From NCBI GenBank assembly GCA_026932235.1, contig JAIXKR010000068.1, positions 1-43,053 of the forward strand: 43,053 bases of DNA, read 5' to 3'. Below the pieces are notes generated by a model. It searched no databases. It saw nothing but the letters and a program-made list of their open reading frames with translations, and was not told where the DNA came from. Positions within the stretch are counted from its first letter, which is position 1. Each line of letters opens with the position of its first letter. Position numbers and translations under genes: made by a program. Shown one piece after another: positions 24,648 through 37,340 of this stretch. This DNA comes from Burkholderiales bacterium (GTDB lineage: Bacteria; Pseudomonadota; Gammaproteobacteria; Burkholderiales; Burkholderiaceae_C).

Positions 24648-25720
24648 GCCATCTCCTGCGTGCGCGCCGCCTGCCAGGCGGCGATGAAGGCTTGGGTCAG
24701 TTCGGCGGCCGGGGCGGCGCGGCAGTTCGCCGCGTAGCTGCCCGCCCACAGCGAGCTGAAGTCGCTGCGCCCCTGCGCCTGCGCGGCCTCGCGCAGCGGC
24801 GCCAGTGCCGCGGGTGCGAGCGGAAAGGCCGGCACGTCGGCGCACAGCGGCCCGCACTCGCGCATGAGGCGGTTCACGATCGAGCGCGCCGGGCGTCCGC
24901 TGAAGAGGTTGGTGAGCGCGGTGTGGCGCGCGGCCTCGGTGCCCAGCAGCGCGCGGTGCTGCGGCGTGATCGTGGCCTCGGGCGATTTCAGGTAGGCGGT
25001 GCCGATCTGCACGCCGGCTGCGCCGAGGGCGCGCGCGGCGGCGATCGTCGTCGCGTCGCCGATGCCGCCGGCGGCCACCACCGGCAGCGACACCGCCTGC
25101 ACGATCTGCGGCAGCAGCGCGAACAGGCCGAGCTGGCGCGTGAGGTCGTCGTCCAGGAAGTGGCCGCGGTGGCCGCCGGCCTCCAGGCCCTGCGCGATGA
25201 TGACGTCGGCGCCGTGCTGCTGCAGCCAGCGCGCCTCCTCCACCGTCGTCGCCGAGGCCATGACGAGCGCGCCCCAGCGCTTCACGCGCGCGAGCAAGTC
25301 CGGCGCCGGCAAGCCGAAGTGAAAGCTCAGCACCGGCGGCCGCAAGGGCTCGATGAGCGCGGCCAGCTCGGCGCTGAAGGGTGCGCGCATCGCGCCCGCG
25401 GGCGCCGCCGCCGGATCGAGCCCGTACTCGGCGTAATAGGGCGCAAGACGCTCGCGCCAGCGCCGCTCGCGCGCGGCGTCGGGCGCGGGAGGCTGGTGGC
25501 AGAAGAAGTTGACGGCAAAAGGCCGCGTGCTGCGCGCGCGCAAGGCCTCGATCTCCGCGCGCAGGCCCGCGGGCGAGAGCAAGGCCGCCGGGATCGCGCC
25601 CAGGCCGCCGGCCTCGCACACCGCCGCGGCCAGCGCGTGCCCTTGCGCGCCCGCCATGGGCGCCTGGATCACCGGCGCGGCCAGGCCCAGCCTGGCCGCG
25701 AGGTCGACCGCCTTCGTCAT
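24644..25720 (-). CDS. Nitronate monooxygenase (FMN-dependent, NMO/2NPD family)
   Basis: The 358-residue TIM-barrel flavoprotein begins [24 protein letters not shown] and carries the hallmark [12 protein letters not shown] with the active-site His, and [31 protein letters not shown], which binds FMN phosphate. Known members oxidise nitronates such as propionate 3-nitronate. I chose the ATG at 25720 because AGGAGG lies 6 bp upstream. It lies inside the URC operon, 28 bp after the URC4 gene and overlapping upp by 4 bp. That tight coupling suggests an oxidative step in uracil degradation rather than nitronate detoxification, which is inference. Confidence 0.92.
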   Translation of the reverse strand: MTKAVDLAARLGLAAPVIQAPMAGAQGHALAAAVCEAGGLGAIPAALLSPAGLRAEIEALRARSTRPFAVNFFCHQPPAPDAARERRWRERLAPYYAEYGLDPAAAPAGAMRAPFSAELAALIEPLRPPVLSFHFGLPAPDLLARVKRWGALVMASATTVEEARWLQQHGADVIIAQGLEAGGHRGHFLDDDLTRQLGLFALLPQIVQAVSLPVVAAGGIGDATTIAAARALGAAGVQIGTAYLKSPEATITPQHRALLGTEAARHTALTNLFSGRPARSIVNRLMRECGPLCADVPAFPLAPAALAPLREAAQAQGRSDFSSLWAGSYAANCRAAPAAELTQAFIAAWQAARTQEMA

Positions 25721-25748
25721 CCGCATCCTCCTCGTCTGCCTTCCGATC

Positions 25749-27117
25749 TCAGAACAGCGTGCCGTCGCTGTCGATGCGCAGCGGCGGCGCGCCGTCACGC
25801 AACTCGGCGGCGAGTTCGCGCCCGCACGCCCAGGTGCCGCCCTCGAGCAGGCGCGCCAGCGGCAGCCGCGCCGCATCGACCCCAAGCTCGGCGCGAACCC
25901 GCGCCGCGAGCTCGTCGAGCAGCGTCACGGTGAGCGCGCGCCACTCGACGATGAACTCGTCGCCCGGTTTCCAGACGCGCTCGAAGGCGCTGTCGCTGCG
26001 CGGCACCAGCACGCCGGTGTCGATGAGCAGGCCGCCGTTGCGGTACTCGGGCAGCCCGGTGAGCGCGTCCAAACCGGTGACGTCGATGCCGGTCCACTGC
26101 AGCGGCTCGAGCAGCGAGTAGACCAGCCACTGCGTGAGCTTGTGAAACGGCACCCAGCCGCGCGTCACCGGGTCGCTGCCGCCGCGGCCGTCGTCGCCAC
26201 CGGCGAAGCGGTGCGGCCAGACGTCGCCGGCCGGCACGCCCATCACCACCGTCCCACTGCGCCAGATCGGACCCAGCAGCTGCAGCGTCTCGCGCAGCAG
26301 CACGGCGGCGGCGACTTCGCGTTGCGCGCCGCTGCGCGCCAGCCTCTCCAGCAGCAGCGCGGGGCGCGCGGGCAGGCCGCTGCGCTCGGCCTCGTCCTGC
26401 AGCGCCTGGCCCAGGCGCTGCAGCAAGGCGGCGCGGCCTTCGAGCCCGAGCAGCGGATTGGACGGCCCGGCCTGGAAGACGCCGCGCAGCACCGCGGCGT
26501 CGATCTGGCGCAGCGCCGCGGCATCGACGCGGCAGGGCTGGCCCGGCGTCGCGGAGAAGACGCCGGCCATGAAGGCGTGCAGGCTCGCCACCGCCAGCCC
26601 CTCGGAGCGCGCCAGGCGCGGGCCTTCCGGCGCGGGCGCTTCACTGCCGCTGCCCGGTTCGCCCGCGGCGGCATCGAGTGCGGCCATCAGATCCTCGCGG
26701 CTGGCGCGCGCGGCGGGCAGCGCGGTCGCCGGCAAGCTCGCCGCGGCCTCGTCGAAACGCCATTGCGCGCCGGCCCCGGCGTCCAGCAGCACGCTGACCA
26801 CCGTCAGGTCGACGCAGGCGCGCGCGCGTTCGTCGGGCGGCAGCGGCGCAAGCAAGGCGTCGAGCAGGGCCTTGCGGTCGACGCCGCCGGCCTCGAAGTG
26901 CCGCCAGCGGCTGTGGATCGGGATCGCGAGATCGGGATGGCGGCGCCGCGTCGTCGACGCCACACGGGCGGCGGCCTCGGGCAGACGGCTGCGATCGAGG
27001 CGAAACCAGCCGGAGCGCTCGTCCGCCACCGCGGCGGTGATCGCGGCGCAGCGCGCGCGGATCACGCGCGCGTCGCGAAGCAGCGCCAGCGGGTCGCGTG
27101 CGCGGTCCCCGCCGGCC

Positions 27118-27131
<14 letters not shown>
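25749..27131 (-). CDS. URC4/Urg3 family protein (DUF1688)
   Basis: The 460-residue protein matches the DUF1688/URC4 family: LLRDARVIRARCAAIT at the start, IPIHSRWRHFEAGGVDR, RVWKPGDEFIVEWRALTV and the C-terminal LARLLEGGTWACGRELAAELR. In the yeast Lachancea kluyveri URC4 is essential for the URC uracil-degradation route, but its reaction is not defined. The gene overlaps the URC1-like gene by 14 bp. The annotated GTG start at 27131 has a poorly placed ribosome-binding site; a TTG two codons later fits GAAGGGG better, so the true start may be 27125. Confidence 0.9.
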
Positions 27132-28386
<1,255 letters not shown>

Positions 28387-28460
28387 GGTGGCAGGGGCCG
28401 CGGAAGGGATGCAGCATACCGCCCTGCCGCGACCGCGGCGGCGCCCACGCGCGCCGGCCT

Positions 28461-29051
28461 TCAGCGCCGGTCCTGGCCCATCATGCGCAGGATGTCGTCC
28501 AGCGGATTGCCGTTGCCGTCGGCATCCAGCATCGAGGCGAGCGCGCCCAGGCCACCCAGACCGCCGGCGCCCGCTGCTGCCGGACCACCGCCGCCGAGCA
28601 GGCCGCCGAGCAGGCCACCGGGGCCGCCCGGCGCCGCCGCGCCCGGCGCTGCCGACGCCGCGGAGGCGTTGTTGCCGGCCTGCTGCCTGGCGAACCAGCC
28701 TGCGGCGAGCATCGCCAGCATCGGCAGCATCTTCTTCAGCAGCGCCGAGTCCAGCCCCGTCTGCGCGGCGGCGTTGCCGGCCACCGCGCGGCTGACCTCC
28801 TTGCTGCCGAAGATCTGGCCCAGCACGCCGTTGCCGGCGTCGAGCTCGGTCGGCCGTGGTGACAGCACCTGGGCCAGCAGGCCCTCCAGCCCCGCCGCGC
28901 CGGGGCCCGCCTGCGCCTGCTTCTGCAGGCCGCCGAGGATCGCCGGCAGCAGGGCGCCGGCGCCGCTGGCCACCTGCTGCTCGCTCATGCCGAGCTCACC
29001 GGCCATCGCCTGCAGGCCGCCCATCTGCGCGAGCAGATCGTCGATCCGCAT
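28461..29051 (-). CDS. YidB family protein (DUF937)
   Basis: The 196-residue protein matches DUF937/YidB: MRIDDLLAQMGGLQAMAGELGMSEQQ, LLPAILGGLQKQA, LKKMLPMLAMLAAGWFARQQ. A long Gly/Ala/Pro-rich stretch follows and ends with LDADGNGNPLDDILRMMGQ, which resembles a calcium-loop motif seen in the family. The function is unknown. The ATG at 29051 starts the conserved domain; the longer frame upstream runs into DUF3597. It follows that gene by 14 bp. Confidence 0.88.
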   Translation of the reverse strand: MRIDDLLAQMGGLQAMAGELGMSEQQVASGAGALLPAILGGLQKQAQAGPGAAGLEGLLAQVLSPRPTELDAGNGVLGQIFGSKEVSRAVAGNAAAQTGLDSALLKKMLPMLAMLAAGWFARQQAGNNASAASAAPGAAAPGGPGGLLGGLLGGGGPAAAGAGGLGGLGALASMLDADGNGNPLDDILRMMGQDRR

Positions 29052-29065
29052 GATCGCCTGCCGCG

Positions 29066-29452
29066 TCAGCGCAGAAGTTCGGCCGGTACGTTGCCGCCGT
29101 TGGCGGCAAGCTGCGCCAGCACGTTCTTGTGCAGCCACATGTTCATCTGCGCCGAGTCGCCCATCAGCTTGTCGGGACAGCCGAGCTCCTTCGCCAGCTC
29201 CTTGCGTGCGGACAGGCTGCTGTCCATGTCCAGCAGCTTCATGAGGTCGACGATCGAGGTGCGCCAGTTCAGTTTCTGCGGGTTGGCCGCGGCCTTCTGT
29301 TCGAGCTGCGCGACGACGTCGACGACCGGGATCGGCGCCGGGCCGGAGGCCGCGGCCGGGGCGGGAGCCGGCGCGGCATCCGCCGCCGTCGGCGTGGCCG
29401 CCGCCGCCTTGCCGAAGCCGAGCTTTTCCATGATGGTGCTGAAGAGACCCAT
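29066..29452 (-). CDS. DUF3597 domain protein
   Basis: The 128-residue protein starts MGLFSTIMEKLGFGK, has an Ala/Pro-rich linker (about 16-42), and a C-terminal DUF3597 domain with NWRTSIVDLMKLLDMDSSLSARKELAKELG and NMWLHKNVLAQLAANGG. The domain is predicted to be helical with an unknown role and sometimes accompanies LysM-type proteins. It is paired with yidB on the same strand. An AAGATCATGGG context lies around its start, and a short 131-bp gap separates it from the exonuclease gene. Confidence 0.85.
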   Translation of the reverse strand: MGLFSTIMEKLGFGKAAAATPTAADAAPAPAPAAASGPAPIPVVDVVAQLEQKAAANPQKLNWRTSIVDLMKLLDMDSSLSARKELAKELGCPDKLMGDSAQMNMWLHKNVLAQLAANGGNVPAELLR

Positions 29453-29583
29453 GATCTTGTCCTCCGATGAGCGTGGTGGAGATGAAAGCCGATATCGGCA
29501 GCGGCCATCCTACGCCGCAGAGCCCGCCGCATTGCTCGGAGCTTGCCCGGAACCGCCCTCGGGGCATCCCCGAAGCGGCGCGC

Positions 29584-30378
29584 TCAGAGCGCGAAGTCGT
29601 AGTCGACGACGAGCGGCGCGTGGTCGCTGAAGCGGCGGTCCTTGTACACGCTGGCGCTGCGCGCATGCCGGGCCATGCCGGGCGTGGCGAGATGGTAGTC
29701 CAGCCGCCAGCCGACGTTCTTCGCATACGCCTGGCCGCGGTTGCTCCACCACGTGTAGCAGGCGTCGGTGGTGTCGGGGTGCAGGCGGCGGTAGACGTCG
29801 ACGAGGCCGGTCTCGGCGAGCAGCCGCGTCAGCCAGGCGCGCTCCTCGGGCAGGAAGCCCGAGTTCTTCTGGTTGCCGCGCCAGTTCTTCAGGTCGGCCG
29901 GCGTGTGCGCGATGTTGAGGTCGCCCACGAGGATGAACTCGCGCGTGGCCGCGAGCGTCGCCAGATGCGGGAGCATGAGGTCCAGGAAGCGGTACTTGGC
30001 CGCCTGCCGCTCGGGGCCGGAGGAGCCGCTCGGGAAGTAGCAGCTGATGAGGCTGAGCTTGCGCCGCGCGCTGTCGAAGCGCGCCTCGACGTAGCGGCCC
30101 TCGGCATCGAACTCGGCCGTGCCCAGGCCGACGACGACCGCGCTCGGCGCCTTGCGCGTGTAGAGGCCCACCCCCGAGTAGCCCTTCTTCTCGGCGAAGT
30201 GGAAATGCCCCTGCAGACCGGCGACGCGCCCGAAGCGCCCGAGCACCTCGGGCGCCTGCGCCTTCACTTCCTGCACGCCCATACAATCGGCGCCCGCCGC
30301 TTCGGCCCAGGCTTCGAAGCCCTTCTCGGCCGCCGAACGGATGCCGTTCAGGTTGAGCGTGACGAGCCGCAATCCCAC
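29584..30378 (-). CDS. xth: Exonuclease III / AP endonuclease (Xth)
   Basis: The 264-residue Mg-dependent nuclease repairs abasic sites and trims 3' ends. Motifs run in family order: [10 protein letters not shown] (N7-type), VQEVKA with the metal-binding Glu, [23 protein letters not shown] with catalytic Asp/Asn, and [12 protein letters not shown] with the catalytic Asp-His. The start is a GTG at 30378, with AAAGG 9 bp upstream. It is divergent from pyrE with only 15 bp between start codons, so both ribosome-binding sites share the same few bases. No promoter elements are visible there. Confidence 0.93.
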   Translation of the reverse strand: MGLRLVTLNLNGIRSAAEKGFEAWAEAAGADCMGVQEVKAQAPEVLGRFGRVAGLQGHFHFAEKKGYSGVGLYTRKAPSAVVVGLGTAEFDAEGRYVEARFDSARRKLSLISCYFPSGSSGPERQAAKYRFLDLMLPHLATLAATREFILVGDLNIAHTPADLKNWRGNQKNSGFLPEERAWLTRLLAETGLVDVYRRLHPDTTDACYTWWSNRGQAYAKNVGWRLDYHLATPGMARHARSASVYKDRRFSDHAPLVVDYDFAL

Positions 30379-30393
30379 GAGGAACGACCTTTC

Positions 30394-31062
30394 ATGACGG
30401 AACGCGCTGCCGACCCGCTGGCCCAGGAATTCGTCCGCTTCGCGGTCGAGGCCGGCGTGCTGCGCTTCGGCGAGTTCAGGACCAAGGCCGGGCGGCTCTC
30501 GCCCTACTTCTTCGACGCCGGCCTGTTCGACGACGGCGCCCGGCTCGGCGCGCTCGGGTCATTCTATGCACGCCGCCTGCTGCAGAGCGGCATCGCGTTC
30601 GACATGCTCTTCGGCCCCGCCTACAAGGGCATCACGCTGGTGGCGGCGCTGTCCATCGAGCTCGCGCGGCTGGGCCGCAACGTGCCCTTCGCCTACAACC
30701 GCAAGGAGGCCAAGGACCATGGCGAGGGTGGCGTGCTCGTCGGCGCGCCGGTGCGCGGGCGCGTGCTCATCGTCGACGACGTCATCTCCGCCGGCACCTC
30801 GGTGCGCGAATCGATCGCGCTCATCCGCGCCGCCGGCGCCACGCCCTGCGGCGTCGCGCTGGCGCTGGACCGTCAGGAGCGCGCGGTCGAGGACGGCCGC
30901 GACGCCGATCACTCGGCGGTGCAGTACGTCACGCGCGAACTCGGGCTGGCCGTGTGTGCCGTTGCGACGCTGTCGGACTTGCTGCAGTATCTGGCGCCCG
31001 ACCCCTCGCTGCAGGCTCATGCCGCCGCGGTGCGGGCCTATCGCGACCGCTACGGAGTCTGA
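30394..31062 (+). CDS. pyrE: Orotate phosphoribosyltransferase (PyrE)
   Basis: The 222-residue enzyme makes orotidine-5'-phosphate from orotate and PRPP, the fifth step of UMP synthesis. The PRPP-binding motif is [16 protein letters not shown] (about 126-141), with [11 protein letters not shown] (about 31-41), [10 protein letters not shown] (about 69-78) and the flexible loop [14 protein letters not shown] (about 98-111). The ATG at 30394 has GAGGA upstream; the frame extends further left but overlaps xth and is noise. The next gene begins directly after the stop (TGAATG). Confidence 0.94.
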   Translation: MTERAADPLAQEFVRFAVEAGVLRFGEFRTKAGRLSPYFFDAGLFDDGARLGALGSFYARRLLQSGIAFDMLFGPAYKGITLVAALSIELARLGRNVPFAYNRKEAKDHGEGGVLVGAPVRGRVLIVDDVISAGTSVRESIALIRAAGATPCGVALALDRQERAVEDGRDADHSAVQYVTRELGLAVCAVATLSDLLQYLAPDPSLQAHAAAVRAYRDRYGV

Positions 31063-31797
31063 ATGCGCCCCGGCGCCCAGTCGACCCCCCGTTCCCTCCG
31101 AGCGACGGCCCTCGCGGCAGCCGGCGTGGCCGCCTCGCTGCTGTGCGCCGCGCCGGCCGCGGCGCAGGCGCGCGACGCCGCCTCCGCGGCCATCTACACC
31201 TGCGTCGACGACCAGGGCCGGCGCATCACGTCGGACCGCCCGATCCCTGCCTGCTCGGCCAAGGAGCAGCACATCCTCAACCGGGACGGCTCGCTGCGCG
31301 CGGTGCACCCGCCCACGCTCACCGCCGACGAGCGCGCCGAGCGCGAGGCGCGCGAGCGCAAGGAGAGCGCCGAGCGCATGGCGCGGATCGAGGCGACGCG
31401 GCGCGACAAGAACCTGCTCGTGCGCTTTCCGGACGAGGCTGCGCACCGCAAGGCGCGCGAGGCCGCACTCGATACCGTGCGCCTGGCGATCAAGGCCACC
31501 GAGGAGCGGCAAAGAGAGCTGCAGGCCGAGCGCGTGCCGCTCGAGAACGAGGCCGAGTTCTACGCCGGCAAGCGCATGCCGGCCAAGCTGAAGCTCCAGT
31601 TCGACGCCAACGACGCCGCGGTCGAGGCGCAGAAGGAGGCCGCGGCCAGTCAGCAGGCGGAGCTGGCGCGCGTCAACCGCCTCTACGACATCGAGCTGGA
31701 GCGGCTGCGCCGCCTCTGGGCCGGCGCACCGCCGGGCTCGATGGGGCCGCTGCCCCCGGCGGTGGCGATCGACAAGAGCGCCGCCGCCGCACGCTGA
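31063..31797 (+). CDS. Exported DUF4124 protein with coiled coil
   Basis: The 244-residue precursor has a Sec signal peptide (to about residue 35), then a DUF4124 domain: AIYTCVDDQGRRITSDRPIPACSAKEQHILNRDGS. A long charged helical region follows (about 85-215) rich in Glu/Lys/Arg/Ala, consistent with a coiled coil. The DUF4124 family is common in betaproteobacterial envelopes and has no known function. The gene starts immediately after the pyrE stop, so the two are coupled. It converges with gatB, 19 bp apart. Confidence 0.85.
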   Translation: MRPGAQSTPRSLRATALAAAGVAASLLCAAPAAAQARDAASAAIYTCVDDQGRRITSDRPIPACSAKEQHILNRDGSLRAVHPPTLTADERAEREARERKESAERMARIEATRRDKNLLVRFPDEAAHRKAREAALDTVRLAIKATEERQRELQAERVPLENEAEFYAGKRMPAKLKLQFDANDAAVEAQKEAAASQQAELARVNRLYDIELERLRRLWAGAPPGSMGPLPPAVAIDKSAAAAR

Positions 31798-31816
31798 CGC
31801 CGCCGGCCGGGCATTC

Positions 31817-33274
31817 TCAGCCGAGCTTGCGCCGCAGCAGCTCGCTCGCCTGCGCCGGGTTGGCCTTGCCCTTGCTCGCCTTCATCACCTGGCCGACGAG
31901 GGCGTTGAAGGCCTTGTCCTTGCCGGCGCGGAACTCCTGCACCGACTTCGGGTTGCCCGCCAGCACCGCGTCGACGATGGCCTCCAGCGCGCCGGCATCG
32001 CGCATCTGCTGCAGGCCCTTGGCGGCGATGACGGCGTCGACCTCGGCTGCGGCATCGGTCCACAGCGCGTCGAAGACCTGGCGTGCGCCGCTGTTGGAGA
32101 TCGTGCCGTCGACGACGCGGGCGATGAGCGCGGCCAGGCGCGCCGGCGCCAGCGGCGCGTCCTCGATGCCGCGCCCTTCGGCGTTGAGCCGCTTCGAAAC
32201 CTCGCCCATGAGCCAGTTCGCGGCCAGCTTGGCCGGCGCCCCGGCGTCGCGCACGGCTTCGTAGAAGCGTGCGAAGGGCAGGCTTTGCGTCATCAGCGCC
32301 GCGTCGTCGGCGGGCAGGCCGTCCTCGCGCTGCAGGCGCTCGGCCATCGGCTCCGGCAGTTCGGGCATCTGCGCCTGCACGCGCTCGATCCACGCGGGCT
32401 CGATCGTGAGCGGCGGCAGGTCCGGGTCGGGGAAGTAGCGGTAGTCGTGCGCGTCCTCCTTGGTGCGCATGGCCCGCGTCTGCCCGCTCTCCGGGTCGAA
32501 GAGCACGGTCGCCTGCACGAAGGCGCGGCCGTCCTCGAGTTGTTCGATCTGCCATTGCAGCTCGGCCTCGATGGCCTGCTGCAGGAAACGGAAGCTGTTC
32601 AGGTTCTTGATCTCGCGCCGCGTGCCCAGCGCCGCGCCGGGGCGGCGCACCGAGACGTTGGCGTCGCAGCGGAAGCTCCCCTCCTGCATGTTGCCGTCGC
32701 AGATGCCCAGCCAGACGACGAGCGCGTGCAGCGCCTTGGCGTACTCCACCGCCTCGGCGCTGCTGCGCATGTCGGGCTCGGAGACGATCTCGAGCAGCGG
32801 CGTGCCGGCGCGGTTGAGGTCGATGCCGCTGGCGCCGCCGAAGTCCTCGTGCAGGCTCTTGCCGGCGTCCTCCTCGAGGTGCGCGCGCGTCAGCCGCACC
32901 GTCCTGCGCTGCTCCTCCAGAAGGAACGCGACCGTGCCACCCTGCACCACCGGCCGCTCGTACTGGCTGATCTGGTAGCCCTTGGGCAGGTCGGGGTAGA
33001 AGTAGTTCTTGCGCGCGAAGATCGAGTGCGTGGCGACTTCGGCACCGACCGCGAGACCGAAACGGATCGCACGCTCGACCGCGCCGCGGTTCATCACCGG
33101 AAGCGTGCCGGGCAGCGCGAGGTCGATCGCGCAGGCCTGCGTGTTCGGTGCGCCGCCGAAGGCGGTCGAGGCGCCGCTGAAGATCTTGCTCGCGGTGGAG
33201 AGCTGGGCGTGCGTCTCCAGGCCGATCACGACCTCGAAGCCGCGCACCAGGGGGGCCGTGCGGGTCTGGCTCAT
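31817..33274 (-). CDS. gatB: Asp/Glu-tRNA amidotransferase subunit B (GatB)
   Basis: The 485-residue protein begins with the GatB kinase-like core ([51 protein letters not shown]) and ends with the tRNA-binding YqeY-type tail ([18 protein letters not shown]). It activates misacylated Asp-tRNA-Asn or Glu-tRNA-Gln and transfers ammonia delivered by GatA. The gene is third in gatC-gatA-gatB, 12 bp after gatA. Confidence 0.95.
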   Translation of the reverse strand: MSQTRTAPLVRGFEVVIGLETHAQLSTASKIFSGASTAFGGAPNTQACAIDLALPGTLPVMNRGAVERAIRFGLAVGAEVATHSIFARKNYFYPDLPKGYQISQYERPVVQGGTVAFLLEEQRRTVRLTRAHLEEDAGKSLHEDFGGASGIDLNRAGTPLLEIVSEPDMRSSAEAVEYAKALHALVVWLGICDGNMQEGSFRCDANVSVRRPGAALGTRREIKNLNSFRFLQQAIEAELQWQIEQLEDGRAFVQATVLFDPESGQTRAMRTKEDAHDYRYFPDPDLPPLTIEPAWIERVQAQMPELPEPMAERLQREDGLPADDAALMTQSLPFARFYEAVRDAGAPAKLAANWLMGEVSKRLNAEGRGIEDAPLAPARLAALIARVVDGTISNSGARQVFDALWTDAAAEVDAVIAAKGLQQMRDAGALEAIVDAVLAGNPKSVQEFRAGKDKAFNALVGQVMKASKGKANPAQASELLRRKLG

Positions 33275-33286
33275 CTCGGTTTCGCT

Positions 33287-34816
33287 TCAGTATCCCTGTG
33301 GCACGCGCGCATGCCAGTCGGTGGCCTGCTGCAGCGCGTGCGCCGCGTGCAGCAGCGTGCCTTCGTGGAAATAGTTGCCGACGAGTTGCAGGCCCACCGG
33401 CAGTTCGGCCGACCCGTCGACGCGGGAAAAGCCCGCCGGGACCGACATCGCCGGCAAGCCGGCCAGACTCGCCGGCAGCGTGAAGATGTCGGCGAGGTAG
33501 GCCTTCACCGGGTCGTCGCCCTGCTCGCCCAGGCGCCCGGCCACCGCCGGCGCCACCGGTCCGGCGATCACGTCGCAGGTGCCGAAACACGCCTGGAAGT
33601 CGTCGGCCACCATGCGCCGCAGCTTCTGCGCCTGCAGGTAGTAGGCGTCGTAGTAGCCGTGCGAGAGCACGTAGGTGCCGATCATGATGCGGCGCTTGAC
33701 CTCGGGCCCGAAGCCTTCGGCGCGGCTCTTGCAGTACATGTCGGTGAGGTCCTCGAACTGCGCCGCGCGGTGGCCGTAGCGCACGCCGTCGAAGCGGCTC
33801 AGGTTGGAGCTGGCCTCGGCCGGCGTGAGCACGTAGTAGACGGGGATGCACAGTTCCGTGCGCGGCAGGCTCACGTCGACCAGGGTCGCGCCCAGCCTCT
33901 GCAGCTCGGCCAGCGCGGCGCGCACCGGCTGCTGCACGGCGTCGGCCAGCTGCGCGGGGAAGAACTCGCGCGGCAGGCCGATGCGCAGGCCCGCCAGCGG
34001 CCGTGCGGCGCTGGCGCCCGCGCGCGCGGTGCGCAGCGCCGCGGCGTAGTCCTGCGCCGGGCGCTCGGCGCTGGTGGAGTCGCGCGCGTCGAAGCCGCCC
34101 ATGGCCGAGAGCAGCAGCGCGCAGTCCTCGGCCGAGCGCGCCATGACGCCGGCCTGGTCGAAGCTCGACGCGTAGGCGACGATGCCGTGGCGGCTGCACA
34201 CGCCGTAGGTCGGCTTGATGCCGGTCACGCCGCAGAAGCTCGCCGGCTGGCGGATCGAGCCGCCGGTGTCGGTGCCGGTGGCCGCGGGCAGCAGCCTGCC
34301 CGCCACCGCGGCCGCGCTGCCGCCGGAGGAGCCGCCGGGGACGCGCGTCCGATCCCAGGGGTTCCTCACGGGGCCGAAGCACGAGCTCTCGTTGCCCGAA
34401 CCCATCGCGAACTCGTCGCAGTTGAGCTTGCCCAGGCTCACGCAGCCCGCGCCCTGGCCCTCGGCCCCCAGGCGTTCGACCACGGTGGCATCGAAGGGGC
34501 TGAGGTAGCCGCGCAGCATCCGCGAGCCCGCGCTCGTCGGCCAGGCGCGCGTGACGAAGACGTCCTTGTGCGCGATCGGCACGCCCAGCAGCGCCGCCGT
34601 GTCGCCGCGCGCCAGGCGCGCGTCGGCGGCGCGCGCCTGCGCCAGCGTGGCCTCCTCGTCGCGGGCGACGAAGGCGTTGAGCGCCGCGTGCGCGTCGATG
34701 CGCGCCAGCAGGGCGCGCGCGAGCTCGACCGCCGAGAACTCGCGCGCCCGCAGCCCGGCCGCCAGGGCGGCGACGCCGCGCGCGTGCAGCGCAGCCTTGT
34801 CGGCAGCGGCACTCAT
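33287..34816 (-). CDS. gatA: Asp/Glu-tRNA amidotransferase subunit A (GatA)
   Basis: The 509-residue amidase liberates ammonia from Gln or Asn for the GatB reaction. The amidase signature catalytic triad is visible: K84 (PIAHKDVF), S163 ([11 protein letters not shown]) and S187 ([12 protein letters not shown]). The length is slightly greater than usual because of a short Ala-rich N-terminus. Its start overlaps the gatC stop by 4 bp, and gatB follows after 12 bp. Confidence 0.95.
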   Translation of the reverse strand: MSAAADKAALHARGVAALAAGLRAREFSAVELARALLARIDAHAALNAFVARDEEATLAQARAADARLARGDTAALLGVPIAHKDVFVTRAWPTSAGSRMLRGYLSPFDATVVERLGAEGQGAGCVSLGKLNCDEFAMGSGNESSCFGPVRNPWDRTRVPGGSSGGSAAAVAGRLLPAATGTDTGGSIRQPASFCGVTGIKPTYGVCSRHGIVAYASSFDQAGVMARSAEDCALLLSAMGGFDARDSTSAERPAQDYAAALRTARAGASAARPLAGLRIGLPREFFPAQLADAVQQPVRAALAELQRLGATLVDVSLPRTELCIPVYYVLTPAEASSNLSRFDGVRYGHRAAQFEDLTDMYCKSRAEGFGPEVKRRIMIGTYVLSHGYYDAYYLQAQKLRRMVADDFQACFGTCDVIAGPVAPAVAGRLGEQGDDPVKAYLADIFTLPASLAGLPAMSVPAGFSRVDGSAELPVGLQLVGNYFHEGTLLHAAHALQQATDWHARVPQGY

Positions 34817-35112
34817 TCGATCACCTTGGGCACGAGGAAGAGGCCGTCCTGCAGCGCCGGCGCGTTGCGCTGGTTGGCGCTGCGCTCGTCGTGCTCGCTG
34901 ACCACGTCCTCGCGCAGGCGCAGCGCCACCGGCTGCAGCGCCGCCAGCGGCGTGTCCAGGGGTTCGACGCCGCGCGTGTCGACGGCGCGCATCTGCTCGA
35001 CGATGGCGAAGAAGCCGTTGAGCTGCTGCAGCATGGTCGCGGCCTCGGCCGGCGAGAGGGCCAGGCGCGAGAGCTGCGCGATGCGCTCGACGTCCTGCGG
35101 GGTGAGTGCCAT
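34813..35112 (-). CDS. gatC: Asp/Glu-tRNA amidotransferase subunit C (GatC)
   Basis: The 99-residue protein shows the GatC pattern [35 protein letters not shown] and [18 protein letters not shown], which wraps GatA and GatB together. It is the first gene of the operon; 215 bp separate it from the divergent mreB. Confidence 0.93.
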   Translation of the reverse strand: MALTPQDVERIAQLSRLALSPAEAATMLQQLNGFFAIVEQMRAVDTRGVEPLDTPLAALQPVALRLREDVVSEHDERSANQRNAPALQDGLFLVPKVIE

Positions 35113-35198
35113 GAGATGCGAGGGGAAGTGAAGCCGGGCCCTGCCCGCGAACGCCTTGTTGCAGGCCCGCGCAGGGCGGATCGGGAGGGCGGATGCAG

Positions 35199-35204
35199 TA
35201 TTAT
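35199..35204 (+). promoter_or_regulatory. Candidate -10 box upstream of mreB
   Basis: TATTAT stands out in an otherwise GC-rich gap, 123 bp before the mreB start. No good -35 lies at normal spacing, so it is tentative; the remainder of the 215-bp gap shows nothing clear. Confidence 0.35.
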
Positions 35205-35309
35205 CGCCGGCTACCTGAACGCTCTTCGAGCACCGAGTTCGTCTGGCCGCGGTCGACCCCGGACGGCGCCTTGGCGATGGATCGCAGCGATCCCGCTGGT
35301 GTCCCGTAG

Positions 35310-36371
<1,062 letters not shown>

Positions 36372-36398
36372 CCGGAACCTGAAGCGGGAGCGCCGCGC

Positions 36399-37340
36399 AT
36401 GCCGCTGGGCACGCTGGACCGCACGCCGCCGCCGATCTTCCGTCAGGGCCCTTCGGCGCTCACCAAGCTCGTCTTCTTCGCCGCGCTGGCGGTGTTCCTG
36501 ATGGTGGCCGACGGTCGCATGCGCCTCATCGAGCCGCTGCGCTCGGGGCTGGCCGTCGTGCTGCTGCCGGTGCAGCGCGTGCTCGCCGTGCCGGTGGCGC
36601 TGTGGGCCTCGGCGCGCGCATACCTCGGCGGTCTGGACGCCGCGCTGCAGGCGGCCGAAGGCGCGAACCGGCGGCTGGCGGCGCAGTCCGTGCAGGCCGC
36701 GCGCGCCGAGCGCCTGGCGCAGGAGAACGAGCGCCTGCGCGCGCTGCTGGCGCTGCGCCCGGAGATCGTCGCGCGCACGCAGGCCGCCGAGATCCTCTAC
36801 GAGGCCGCGGACCCGTTCTCGCGCAAGGTGCTGGTCGACCGCGGCCGCGTGCAGGGTGTCGTCGCCGGCGCCCCGGTTGTCGACGAGGCCGGCGTGCTCG
36901 GTCAGGTGACGCGGTTGTACCCGGTGACCGCGGAGGTCACGCTGCTGGTCGACAAGGACGGTGCCATTCCCGTGCTCAACACGCGCACCCAGCAGCGCAG
37001 CGTGGCCTTCGGCGGCCAGCAGCTTGCCGGCGGCGGCGGCGCGCTCGAGCTGCGCTTCCTCCCCAGCGACGCCGACGTCCAGGTGGGCGACGCGCTCGTC
37101 ACCTCGGGCCTGGACGGCGTCTACCCGCCGGGGCTGCCGGTGGCGCGCGTGGCCGAGGTGCAGCGGCGCGCGCAAGCCGGCTTCGCGCGCATCCTGCTCG
37201 AACCCGCGGCGCGCGCCGAAGGCGTACGCCACGTGCTCCTCGTCGAACCGCTGGCGCTGCAGTTGCCGCCGCGGCTGCCGGCCGGCGCCGACCCCGCCGC
37301 CACGGCGGCAAGCAGCCCCCCGCGGAGCCCCGGGCCATGA
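36399..37340 (+). CDS. mreC: Rod-shape protein MreC
   Basis: The 313-residue bitopic protein has one N-terminal transmembrane helix (about 22-38), a coiled coil (about 75-118: ANRRLAAQSVQAARAERLAQEN) and a periplasmic double beta-barrel with VLVDRGRVQGV and DLQVG-type turns. It links MreB to PBP2. The C-terminal tail is Pro/Ala-rich. Its stop overlaps mreD by 4 bp. Confidence 0.94.
   Translation: MPLGTLDRTPPPIFRQGPSALTKLVFFAALAVFLMVADGRMRLIEPLRSGLAVVLLPVQRVLAVPVALWASARAYLGGLDAALQAAEGANRRLAAQSVQAARAERLAQENERLRALLALRPEIVARTQAAEILYEAADPFSRKVLVDRGRVQGVVAGAPVVDEAGVLGQVTRLYPVTAEVTLLVDKDGAIPVLNTRTQQRSVAFGGQQLAGGGGALELRFLPSDADVQVGDALVTSGLDGVYPPGLPVARVAEVQRRAQAGFARILLEPAARAEGVRHVLLVEPLALQLPPRLPAGADPAATAASSPPRSPGP

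Noticed and set aside
32285-35131. A 948-codon plus-strand frame opposite gatB/gatA/gatC
   Set aside because: It runs over three well-conserved genes on the other strand and has no recognisable domain; a high-GC shadow.
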